A stretch of 64,000 bases of DNA from Neodiprion pinetum (Eukaryota; Arthropoda; Insecta; Hymenoptera; Diprionidae). The translations under genes and the position numbers were made by a program. The DNA lies in the NCBI RefSeq assembly GCF_021155775.2, contig NC_060232.1, forward strand, positions 14,606,251 through 14,670,250, in the 5' to 3' direction. Shown here in pieces: positions 11,716 through 20,476 of the stretch. Under the pieces are notes generated by a model. It was not told where the DNA came from and made no database searches. It was given only the letters and a program-made list of their open reading frames with translations. Each line of letters opens with the position of its first letter. The stretch's first letter is position 1.

Positions 11716-12369
11716 TTGCCTTTTGGAATTCATTTGAGTAAAACTCGACCGCTTACGATTATTATAGAAGGAAATATCGGATGCGGAAAAACAACTTTCA
11801 CTAAGAGGTTTTTAGCAGATCGCCAGGTCTGTACAATTTTGGAACCTCTTGAGGAATATCGAAATATAGCTGGAATTAATCTTTTAGATTTGATGTATCA
11901 GAACCCAGATCGTTATTGCTATTATTTTCAGCATTTCGCTCAAATGGTTATGTTAGACAGACATCTGCAGACGACTTCATTGCCTGTAAAGGTGATGGAA
12001 AGATCGATATTCAGTAGCAATTGTTTTGTAGAAGCTCGCCGAAGGTTAGGTAATTTTCGCGACTTTGAATCTCATTTATTGATGAAAAATTTCGATCTTC
12101 TCATTCGCTCGTCTGAACTCAGAGTAGATTTGATTGTTCATTTGCGAGTTTCCCCAGAAACTTCTTTTGCTCGAGTTAGTTCCCGTTCTCGTGAGGAAGA
12201 ATCGAGTATTTTTTTAGAGCTACTCAGAACTATTCATGAGGTTCATGAAGATTGGCTAGTAAAACAAACCTTTTCTTATTCATCGGCTCCTGTCTTGGTT
12301 ATAAATGCAGAAGCTACAGCCGATCAAGTTTTTAAAGATTTTTGTACTTCTATGATGTGCGGGGGTTAA
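11716..12369 (+). CDS. Deoxynucleoside kinase-like gene carried inside Gypsy-A
   Basis: 217 codons, no internal stop, counted from the TTG at 11716. It carries the dNK/thymidine kinase 2 family signature: P-loop EGNIGCGKTT (residues 18-27), EPLE (43-46; acidic catalytic position of the family), MERSIFSS (94-101), the arginine-rich LID with REEE (159-162), and the HEVHEDWL block near 174-181. The family phosphorylates deoxyribonucleosides (salvage). There is no ATG between the pol stop (11659) and the P-loop, and the frame equals the pol frame, so expression would need stop readthrough (Pol-kinase fusion), a spliced RNA using the acceptor-like tttacag at 11683-11689, or a non-ATG start. It lies well inside the LTR pair, so it is element cargo. 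Length is close to the catalytic core of insect dNKs. Confidence 0.88.
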   Translation: MPFGIHLSKTRPLTIIIEGNIGCGKTTFTKRFLADRQVCTILEPLEEYRNIAGINLLDLMYQNPDRYCYYFQHFAQMVMLDRHLQTTSLPVKVMERSIFSSNCFVEARRRLGNFRDFESHLLMKNFDLLIRSSELRVDLIVHLRVSPETSFARVSSRSREEESSIFLELLRTIHEVHEDWLVKQTFSYSSAPVLVINAEATADQVFKDFCTSMMCGG

Positions 12370-12435
12370 TTCAGACTTGAATAATGAAGAAGTATTCTCA
12401 ATTAAGAGAAAGACGAAAAACAAAGTTTAATTTTC

Positions 12436-12441
12436 TTTATT
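12436..12441 (-). terminator. Polyadenylation signal of the antisense zinc-finger gene
   Basis: AATAAA on the minus strand 64 nt beyond the TGA of the antisense gene; mirror copy at 27319-27324. Confidence 0.6.
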
Positions 12442-12504
12442 AGAACAAGATAAAAAAAAAAGGAACGAATGGTGAAAACAGGAGGTTACATATAAAAAAA
12501 AAAA

Positions 12505-12960
12505 TCAATTTTCGAAAATTTGTTCTGCAATAATCTTGAGAGCAGACTTAACTTCTGCGCAATCGTTGCAACCTTCGGTGGATCTTGTTACAAATAATTT
12601 CTTCCTGCATTCGCGGCAAGTTTTGCTTTCTCCCGCGAAGGTCAAATGCATTTTTTTGTGTTCATGGAAGTTCTTCATGTCCGCGCTGAAATAAATCAGA
12701 CACGGGGAACTTATATATTTTTAACTAAAAATTTGCGTGAGAACTTACCGAGTAACCCAACAGTTTAAGCACACTAGCCCCATTTTGTGTTTCTCTCTGA
12801 TGGTCTCACCTTGACCACATTTTAGAGTCCTCCATTGGTTTTCGAAATAAATTTTAAATTCTTGCTGCGTCATATTTTTTACGTTCTCCCACGAATAGTT
12901 CGAAGTGATTACACCCGCATTGATGAAAGCAGAAACGGGGGGAGTCTTTATGATTGACAT
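12505..12960 (-). CDS. Antisense two-exon zinc-finger gene in Gypsy-A (left copy)
   Basis: Exon 1 coding 12960-12749 (ATG 12960-12958), intron 12748-12686 (63 bp, GTAAGT...TTTCAG), exon 2 12685-12505 ending TGA; 130 residues in total. The join keeps one open frame. Cys pair CLNC ends exon 1 and the His pair lies in exon 2, giving an exact C-x2-C-x12-H-x3-H finger only in the spliced product. It is followed by C-x2-C-x12-C-x2-C (CREC ... CNDC). On the minus strand TATAAGG lies about 40 nt before the ATG, and AATAAA follows the stop (12441-12436). The gene is antisense to gag-pol and tail-to-tail with the kinase (gap 135 bp). Function unknown; a nucleic-acid-binding regulator is an inference. 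Confidence 0.8.
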
Positions 12961-12969
12961 TTTGTTCAA

Positions 12970-13958
12970 TTGACTAAGACTGTCTTCGATGAGAACTTTC
13001 CTTATAATGATTTGTTATTTCTGCGTTGCTAATCAATTTGAAATTTGTTTTCTTCGGTTGTTTCTTTCTAGAAACTTCTTCTCTGGAATCGAGTTTTGTG
13101 TCGGACAGGCTTTGGTTTCTTTTGAAATGTAAATAGAGCCACGATTATTTTTTAAGGTCGATGAGCGATTGCTTGATTTTCACATTTTATTAACCTTAAG
13201 TGTCAGTTTTTGTGAGTACTTTTTCAGGTTACTTGACACAGCCTTTTCCCATCCAATCTTTCCCCGATTCCTGAGGATAACTGATGGTCTTATTTTGAAG
13301 AAGGACACAGAAATGATTCAGATAAGATCGTTTCTTTTCTTTTGAATACATATTTAATTTATTTTATTCGTGTGTTCTCCCAAATTCACTAACTCCCAAA
13401 TTCACTTGGTGAATTTGAATTGTTATACCACCACTCACATTTGTCCTCCAAACTCTAGGGTGTGCTGTCTCTGAAGAAGCCTTGGATTCAGTCACCCATT
13501 CCTTTTCCCTGTTTCCTGTGCCGGTTCTCAGAGGGAATCAGCCTTTACGTTGTCAAGGACCCAGAGTTCTTCCAGTTATGGTTTCCCGCCTCGTCGTACT
13601 CATCTGTGTTTGTTTCACCGCACTATTTTCCCTGAAGAGGAATGAATTTTCTTTTCGACGACGATCCGGATGATTTTGATGTCTTCAAATTCATGAACAT
13701 ACACAACACTCAATAACACTAACCTTTGTAAAAACAAGGCACATAAATTTTTGAAGTTATTTAACGCTCAACTATCTGCTCAAGGTTTTCTGTGGTTTAC
13801 CTCAAGTCTGTGGGCAAATGCCAGATGGTAAAAAAGGGATTCTTTAAATTTTTAGAGTCACAGCTCCAACTCACCATTGAGCACTGACTGCTAGATCACT
13901 TTTATAATTGTTTTATCTTTCCCGAGTCGGGACGACTCTTTTGATCGGGGGGAAGAAG
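12970..13958. other. Gypsy-A 3' non-coding region
   Basis: About 990 bp between the antisense gene start and the 3' LTR. No convincing protein gene: a 63-codon frame at 13482-13673 (+) has a hydrophobic stretch (LVVLICVCFTALF) but no similarity I recognise, so an env gene is not supported. On the minus strand, TATAAAAG (13906-13899) lies about 30 nt before an ATG followed directly by GTGAGT, a possible upstream antisense promoter and splice donor. The region ends in the purine-rich tract ggggggaagaag. Confidence 0.5.
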
Positions 13959-14237
13959 TGTTACAAAGGGTGAAATCACCCGTTTTGCCCCCTTTTAATG
14001 ATCTAGTAGTCATCATAGATAAAAGACGTTTATAAACCTCTTATGTCTTTCAAAAGAATAAGGTTGCTGCGTCAACCAACATTATTGTAAAAACAGTCTT
14101 GTTTCAGACTTTAAACGAGAAACACATATTGCGCAATTAAAGCATTTTCAGAACATTTTATTCACGCTCTTGATTTTGACTTGATAATTAAACTTGCGGA
14201 TCCATATTTTATTTCCGTAACGTCAACGAACGTTACA
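13959..14237 (+). repeat. Gypsy-A 3' LTR (left copy)
   Basis: 279 bp, TGTTACAAAG...CGTTACA, preceded by a purine-rich tract and followed by ATAT. Confidence 0.93.
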
Positions 14238-14242
14238 ATATA

Positions 14243-14846
14243 TATTAGGACGTTTCAAAAAAGGGTCTTTTTTTATAATTCGATTTTTACTTTTTCACTA
14301 AAAATTAGCTTACACGAAAGAGCTGGGCTAAAAATTTTTTTCTACTACTGCCTCAACGTCTTTGAAATTTTGAAAAAAGCGGAAACATGGCAATTTTCGG
14401 GAATTTAAAAATAGAGATGAGTATCCTTAAATCCTTCGGTGGCTATGTTCTGTATGGCAAAACAAAAGTTTTAGTCAAATTTGAGATGCATGCGATTTTT
14501 TTTAGTAGCAAAAAATCTGTGGCGAAGTTCGTAAAAGCTATTTTTGGAAAAATGAGTTTTTACGCATTTTAATATAGATTTTTGGTACTAAAAAAAATTA
14601 CCCGCATCTAAGGTTTGACTACTACTTTTGTTCCGTCATAAAAAACATAACCACTGAAGGATTCAAGGATATCTCAATTTTGAAATTCCCGAAAATAGAC
14701 ATTTTTCAAAATTTCAGTCGTTGAGGCGGTAGTAAAAAATTTTTTTCAGCTCAGCCCTTTCACGTGACTTATTTTTTAGTGAAAAAGTGTGAAAATGTCG
14801 GAGAAGAGCGAAATCTAAAAAGAATGCCTTTTTTTAACCGACTCAA
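14243..14846 (+). mobile_element. Foldback MITE of about 604 bp (left copy)
   Basis: The two halves are inverted repeats of each other along nearly the whole length: for example the ctttttcactaaaaa blocks at about 14291 and, inverted, 14770, and the tttaaatccttc-like blocks inverted about the centre near 14545. It sits between TA tracts (14238-14242, 14847-14872). Short frames inside are by-products of the palindrome. No transposase. Confidence 0.8.
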
Positions 14847-14872
14847 TATATATATATATATATATATATATA
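14847..14872. repeat. (TA)n microsatellite, 26 bp
   Basis: The mirrored tract in the right arm (24854-24913) is 60 bp; this 34-bp difference shifts the arm alignment. Confidence 0.95.
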
Positions 14873-15057
14873 CATGTCAAGGATAATGAAATGAATAACG
14901 AGAAGGATTATCACCGCTTTCTTCTATTCGGTCTCCAGAGGAACTACGGCAAAGATCGATAACAGAATAAACATTGAGCATTTTGAATCTTGTTATAAAC
15001 GTTGAATTTTAAAAGCTTTGTTCAATAAGTTAAGTTCCGTTTTTATCTTGTAAAAGA

Positions 15058-15996
15058 ATGAAAAGGTGGTTCATCATGCGTCCCACACGCAAAACACAAA
15101 GTTCGCGAGTGTTATCTGGCCATTCTCCGACATCAGAAGTGGGATACCGAAGGGACGCGGAACCATCCATTTCAGAATTACCGTCCGAGACTCCTCAACG
15201 CAATTCTGATACTTCGGAAGATCGTTGGCAAATTTTGTTTGAGAATCAAAATAAAAATATGATGGAGTTAATTCGAAAAATGCGAAGTCCAACTGCTGAT
15301 TCTCATCATGAAGTTACTTTTCCGCTATTCAATCCGGATGAGCAAAATATCAATGCACAAGCTTGGTGCTCGACAGCTAGCTTGTGTATGCAAGAACAGG
15401 AACTTCAAGGGAGCAAGTTAGTAAATGCGTTGAGTAAAGCTATGAAAGGATCAGCTGCATCTTGGTTTCCTCAAATCAGCTTTAACGGAATGACTTGGGA
15501 ACAATTTAAAAACATTTTTCTCGCGCGATATGAAATTATTGAAACTCCCGCGGCGACGTTACTTTCGTTATATTCTGGACAGCCAAATGGAGATGAAAAT
15601 ATCGCTGCATATTCAAGTCGAGTTTTGAGTGTTCTTATTCCACGACTACAACTGATGAATTCCGAAGAAATTGCTGTTTCGATTGTTCTTTCTCACGTGG
15701 CTCAGTTGCATCCACGTTTAAAACGCTTGGCTCTTACTACGGAAATAAGTTTTCGAACGAAGTTACAACAAGAACTTATGACAGTTGATTACCGAAAAAG
15801 AGCTTTTCCTTTTTCTCAAGCCAGAGAGGGCTCATCGTTCGATTCCAAACGACTGAGATCTTCTGTATCTTCATTAAAATGTTTTCACTGTGGAAAATTT
15901 GGACACAAAATATCGGAGTGTCGAAGTCGTTCATTGAGCACCATATCCCGGACAACTTTGGAAATCATTCAAAGAAAATACCCTCCACCGCTGTGA
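15058..15996 (+). CDS. Gypsy-B gag
   Basis: 312 codons from ATG 15058. It contains a retrotransposon gag domain (WFPQISFNGMTWEQFKNIFL and following, about residues 140-240) and a complete CCHC knuckle (CFHCGKFGHKISEC, about residues 275-288). The start may instead be the ATG of MRPTRKTQ, seven codons in. It overlaps the next frame (from 15879), a -1 relation usual for gypsy gag/pol. However, a second knuckle lies in the downstream frame, so a chance frameshift in gag is also possible. Confidence 0.78.
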   Translation: MKRWFIMRPTRKTQSSRVLSGHSPTSEVGYRRDAEPSISELPSETPQRNSDTSEDRWQILFENQNKNMMELIRKMRSPTADSHHEVTFPLFNPDEQNINAQAWCSTASLCMQEQELQGSKLVNALSKAMKGSAASWFPQISFNGMTWEQFKNIFLARYEIIETPAATLLSLYSGQPNGDENIAAYSSRVLSVLIPRLQLMNSEEIAVSIVLSHVAQLHPRLKRLALTTEISFRTKLQQELMTVDYRKRAFPFSQAREGSSFDSKRLRSSVSSLKCFHCGKFGHKISECRSRSLSTISRTTLEIIQRKYPPPL

Positions 15997-18900
15997 AATC
16001 TTCTGTGACGTGCTTCAAATGTGGAGAAGTTGGACATGTTTCTACGAGCTGCAAGAAGTCTTCTGGATCTGGACAAAATACCCTTGCTCAAGGTCAAATG
16101 GAGCGTCGTGTTAATTCGTGTTCTATTCAACCGACTTTTGGCGAGTTACTACATTCCGGTGAGAAGTTTTCATTTTGTTTTGATTCCGGTGCTGAATGCT
16201 CTCTGATTAAAGAAAGCATTGCTAAAAAATTTTCAGGAAAACGTCAGAACTTTGTAGTCATTCTTTCCGGTATCGGTCCTTCCAGTATTCAAAGTGTCAT
16301 TCAAATCTTGGCACAAGTGACTATAAATGATCATTGCCTGGAAATTTTATTTCATGTGATTCATGATGATTTTCTTAGTACTGAAATTCTTGTTGGAAGA
16401 GAAATATTATCTCTTGGTTACTCAATAGAAATGACAGTTGAAAGTTTAGTTCTAAAAAGAATTCCGAGGGTTAATGTTTGTGAAGTAGACTATCATTCAT
16501 TTAATTTTGACGAAATGAAAACAGACGTTTCTGAACTTGACAAACGTCTCTTGGTTGATGTTTTAAACAAATTTCGTTCAACTTTCGTCATAGGAACACC
16601 TAAATCTAGAGTAACGACCGGACAACTTGAAATTCGCTTGCTAGATCCTAACCGAACCGTGCAAAGACGACCTTATCGTCTTTCGACTGTTGAACGTCAA
16701 ATAGTGCGAGACAAAATCAAAGAATTACAAGAGGAGAATGTCATCAGACCCAGTTGTTCTCCTTTTGCTAGTCCCATTATTTTAGTTAAAAAAAAGATGG
16801 TTCTGATCGAATGTGTGTTGATTATCGGGAGCTTAACAATAATACGGTGGCTGATAAATATCCGTTACCGCTTATTGCTGATCAGATAGATAGACTAGGA
16901 GGTGCTCATTATTTTACATCTCTTGATATGGCTAGCGGTTTCCACCAAGTTCCTATTCACCCAGATTCTATTGAACGGACTGCTTTTGTTACTCCTGACG
17001 GGCAGTACGAATATTTAGCAATGCCTTTTGGTTTGAAAAATGCACCTTCTGTTTTTCAGCGAGCAATTAACAAAGCTTTGGGAGATCTAGTGAATACGTC
17101 TATTATTTGTTATATGGATGATATTCTCATCCCGTCAGAAACAATTACTGAGGGTATTCGAAAATTAGAAGTTGTTTGAGCGGCTTTGACTAAAGCTGGA
17201 TTTTCAGTCAATCTAAAGAAATGTTCATTTTTGAAAACGAAAATAGAATTTCTTGGTTATCAAGTTTCGGCAGGAGAAATTCGACCAAATCCTCGCAAGG
17301 TTATCGCGTTGACTGCACTCCCGCCTCCTCAAACTGTTACTCAACTTAGACAATTTATTGGACTTGCCTCGTATTTTCGGCAATTTATAAAAGGGTTTTC
17401 TAAACTTGTTTGTCCTTTGTATAAACTTACTAATGGAAAGGGTAGGATTGATTGGAAACCTGAATTTGAGGGAATTCGAAAAAAAATTGTTTCTCACCTG
17501 ACGAGTTCTCCTCTTTTAATGATTTTTGATCCAAATTTTACTATAGAATTACATACAGATGCTAGCTCAGTTGGTTACGGTGCAATTTTCATCCAAAAAG
17601 TTGGTGGAAAGGCCCATGTTGTAGCTTATTTTAGCAAAAGAACTACAGAAATAGAGTCGCGATATCATTCGTATGAATTGGAAACACTTGCTGTTGTGAA
17701 TGCTATTAGGCATTTTCGTCATTATTTACATGGTAGAAAATTTACAGTAGTTACAGATTGTAATTCTCTCAAGGCATCTCGTGCCAAACTTGACTTATCC
17801 CCAAGAGTTTATAGATGGTGGGCATTTTTACAGTCATTCGACTTTGATATTGTTTATCGAGAAGGAAAAAATCTGTTACATGCAGATTTCTTTTCTCGAA
17901 ATCCTTTACCTGAGAATGACAAACTGAATGTTGAAACTGTTGAGCAAAAACGTATAAATTTTTCAAAAATTTCTCACGGTTGGTTACAAGCGGAGCAGCA
18001 GAAGGATGCCGAAATTCGTGATCTTATTTCTAAATTAGAAAACGATGAGCTTGACTCAAATGTTTCTAACACATACGAACTTGAATCTGGAATTTTGTTC
18101 AGCAAAATACAGCGCAATAATGACACTCGTATTTTACCAATAATCCCTAAAGCTTTTCAGTGGTCTATAATAAATCATGTTCATGAATCGATTATTCATT
18201 TGGGATGGCATAAAACTTTAGAGAAGGCTTACCAACATTATTGGTTTTCTAATATGTCCAAATATGTCCGAAAATTTGTTGAAAATTGCGTTACTTACCG
18301 AATTTCCAAATCTACTTCTGGTAAAATTCAAGCTGAATTACATCCAATCCCAAAGAGTATTCCTTGGCATACTCTTCATATTGATGTTACTGGAAAGCTT
18401 AGTGGCAAAAGTAATATTAAAGAATATGTTTTTGTGTTTATTAAGTTTTTTGCCTTTACTAAGTTTGTTTTTCTTTACCATACTCTTTTTATTGATGCTG
18501 TAAGTGCTATAGAAGCTTTAAAATCAATCGTCACATTATTTGGAGCACCGGTTCGTGTGATTGCTGATCAGGGGAGATGTTTTGCAAACAAAAATTTTCG
18601 TGATTTTTGTGCTTCCCATTGCATTAATCTTCATTTGATTGCTACTGGTACTAGTCGAGGCAATGGTCAAGTCGAACGTGTTATGAGTACACTTAAAAAT
18701 ATGCTCACTTCTGTTGAGGTTGATAATAATAGATCTTGGCAGGATTCTCTTGGAGATATTCAACTGGCACTGAATTGTTCCGTCAGTAGTGTGACTAAAG
18801 CTACTCCTCTGGAATTGATGATTGGTCGCGTAGCCAGACCGTTGAATCTGTTACCGATTACTGATTGTGAAAAAGAATTTGACTTATCGGAAATCAGAGA

Positions 18901-19249
18901 GCGAGCAGCCAATATGATTGAGATTAACTCGCAAATTGAAAAATGGCGATTTGATGCCCGAAAGGCAAAATTTTTAAAATTTTCTGTTGGGGATTATGTT
19001 TTGATTGAAAATCACGAAAGAAATCAAACAAAATTGAATTCAAAATTTAAAGGGCCATTTCGTGTTATTGAAGTGTTAGACGGAGATCGGTACATTTTAA
19101 AATCTCTAAATTGTAATCGAACGTATAAATACGCTCATGACCGTCTTCGAGCAATGCCTGACTGTTCTGTACCTTCAGAATTGGATATCGATTTTGATAA
19201 ATCTTCTGAAGAGTCATTGAGTATTCAAGGTATTAAATTACAAATTTAA
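15879..19249 (+). pseudogene. Gypsy-B pol, frameshifted and with an in-frame stop
   Basis: The first frame has a second CCHC knuckle (CFKCGEVGHVSTSC), aspartic protease DSGA (16182) and the RT N-terminus. A one-base shift in the A-run near 16788-16797 moves RT to another frame, which continues to 19249 except for TGA 17177-17179. RT catalytic YMDD is at 17111-17122, RNase H TDAS near 17560. The integrase zinc site has Tyr in place of the final Cys (CVTY), and Asp (HIDVTG), Asp (ADQGR) and Glu (GQVERV) are present. Cys in SGAEC is Arg in the right copy (16197 versus 23529). Confidence 0.87.
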
Positions 19250-19779
19250 TGTGTCATTTTTGGATTAATAACCTGTGACATCCTTGTTGGCGCACCTGTT
19301 ATAAGAAATTCATCAGAATATTGGAGTAGGAAATGATTGTCATTCCCTTCGGTTTGAGCTTGATCCTAGTGCACACATTCATTACGCTTATTAATTGCAA
19401 TTAAAAAAAAAAAAACCTTACTCATTTCGGTGAGCGGAGATGGCGCAATGTAACGGCTAATGGTGTGGTGCTGTCGCATGAGGCGACTGTGTGTGGAAAT
19501 GTTGATGTATGGACGGCTTGACGTTGTCATACGGTCACATATGTGAAGCCCAATTGATAATTGGCAATGTGTGTGGAAATTACATGTTTGGATAAAAATA
19601 TAAGTCTCATGAGAGGAATGGAAGTCTTTTGAGAAGATTGTAGTTCTTGCTCTTGTGGAAAGAAGATGATTTCTATGAAATGGGGTGTTGTCAACGGTTT
19701 GTCACCGGACTTGTTATTTAGTACAACTTATGGATTTTTTAAAGCACATCGTCTCTGATTTTTGGAATGGTAATATGAT
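19250..19779. other. Gypsy-B 3' non-coding segment up to the palindrome centre
   Basis: No gene seen. It contains an A13 run near 19403 and a TGTAACGG at 19449 that could begin a U3, but no partner LTR was found. The last bases before the spacer are ggtaatatgat. Confidence 0.5.
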
Positions 19780-19946
19780 CATAATATATATATATGTCGA
19801 AGAATGGCCGGATAACACTCGCGAACTTTGTGTTTTGCGTGTGGGACGCATGTTGAACCACCTTTTTATTCTTTTACAAGATAAAACGGAACTTAACTTA
19901 TTGAACAAAGCTTTTTAAAATTCAACGTTTATAACCAGATATATAT
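19780..19946. other. Palindrome spacer holding an inverted fragment of a Gypsy-B relative
   Basis: The 167-bp loop between the arms. About 19796-19937, read on the minus strand, aligns with the Gypsy-B 5' region 14989-15136 (ttataaacgttgaattttaa ... tggccattctccgaca) with about five mismatches and two small indels. Both sides are short TA tracts. It is a third, diverged copy and not a product of either arm. Confidence 0.85.
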
Positions 19947-20476
19947 ATCATATTACCATTCCAAAAATCAGAGACGATGTGCTTTAAAAAATCCATAAGT
20001 TGTACTAAATAACAAGTCCGGTGACAAACCGTTGACAACACCCCATTTCATAGAAATCATCTTCTTTCCACAAGAGCAAGAACTACAATCTTCTCAAAAG
20101 ACTTCCATTCCTCTCATGAGACTTATATTTTTATCCAAACATGTAATTTCCACACACATTGCCAATTATCAATTGGGCTTCACATATGTGACCGTATGAC
20201 AACGTCAAGCCGTCCATACATCAACATTTCCACACACAGTCGCCTCATGCGACAGCACCACACCATTAGCCGTTACATTGCGCCATCTCCGCTCACCGAA
20301 ATGAGTAAGGTTTTTTTTTTTTTAATTGCAATTAATAAGCGTAATGAATGTGTGCACTAGGATCAAGCTCAAACCGAAGGGAATGACAATCATTTCCTAC
20401 TCCAATATTCTGATGAATTTCTTATAACAGGTGCGCCAACAAGGATGTCACAGGTTATTAATCCAAAAATGACACA

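Larger units (their letters stand above)
6374..14237 (+). mobile_element. Gypsy-A: LTR retrotransposon with deoxynucleoside kinase and antisense zinc-finger gene (left copy)
   Basis: A 7,864-bp element bounded by LTRs 6374-6657 and 13959-14237 (TGTTACAAAG ... CGTTACA). Flanking ATAT on both sides (6370-6373, 14238-14241) fits a 4-bp target duplication but lies in a TA tract and is weak evidence alone. Order: 5' LTR, primer-site region from 6658, gag (6723-8342, one stop), pol in a +1 frame (8404-11661, PR-RT-RNaseH-INT, two stops), kinase frame (11716-12369), antisense spliced gene (12505-12960, minus), ~1 kb non-coding, purine-rich tract (ggggggaagaag) and 3' LTR. LTR mismatch of several percent indicates an old insertion. 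Confidence 0.93.
149..19779 (+). repeat. Left arm of a 39.5-kb inverted repeat (palindrome)
   Basis: Coordinates in this arm map to the right arm by x + y = 39760 up to the (TA)n tract at 14847 and by x + y = 39726 inward of it. All long reading frames in this arm reappear on the opposite strand of the right arm. Noticed differences inside the arms are: 34 bp more (TA)n on the right, a Thr/Asn change in the integrase (5450 versus 34310) and a Cys/Arg change in Gypsy-B (16197 versus 23529). The outer ~325 bp (149-473) diverge much more and have indels. The terminus reads AGTAGTATAGC. Confidence 0.95.
14873..19779 (+). mobile_element. Gypsy-B: 3'-truncated LTR retrotransposon (left copy)
   Basis: Leader or LTR-like sequence (14873-15057), gag, then protease-RT-RNase H-integrase, then about 530 bp non-coding up to the palindrome centre. 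No matching pair of LTRs could be aligned between the 5' and 3' ends, so the 3' LTR appears lost at the inversion point. A related fragment of its 5' part (about 14989-15136) occurs inverted in the spacer. Confidence 0.75.

Noticed and set aside
13482..13673. Possible env-like or membrane ORF in Gypsy-A
   Set aside because: Only 63 codons, one weak hydrophobic stretch, no fusion, signal or glycosylation pattern.
14181..14572. Small frames of 61-75 codons in the MITE
   Set aside because: By-products of an AT-rich foldback sequence; they follow the hairpin, not codon structure.
14873..19779. LTR pair for Gypsy-B
   Set aside because: The candidate U3 start TGTAACGG at 19449 has no counterpart in 14873-15057, so LTRs were not annotated.
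19714..19908. 64-codon minus frame across the palindrome spacer
   Set aside because: It is the leader/gag start of a Gypsy-B fragment fused to TA repeat translation, not a gene.
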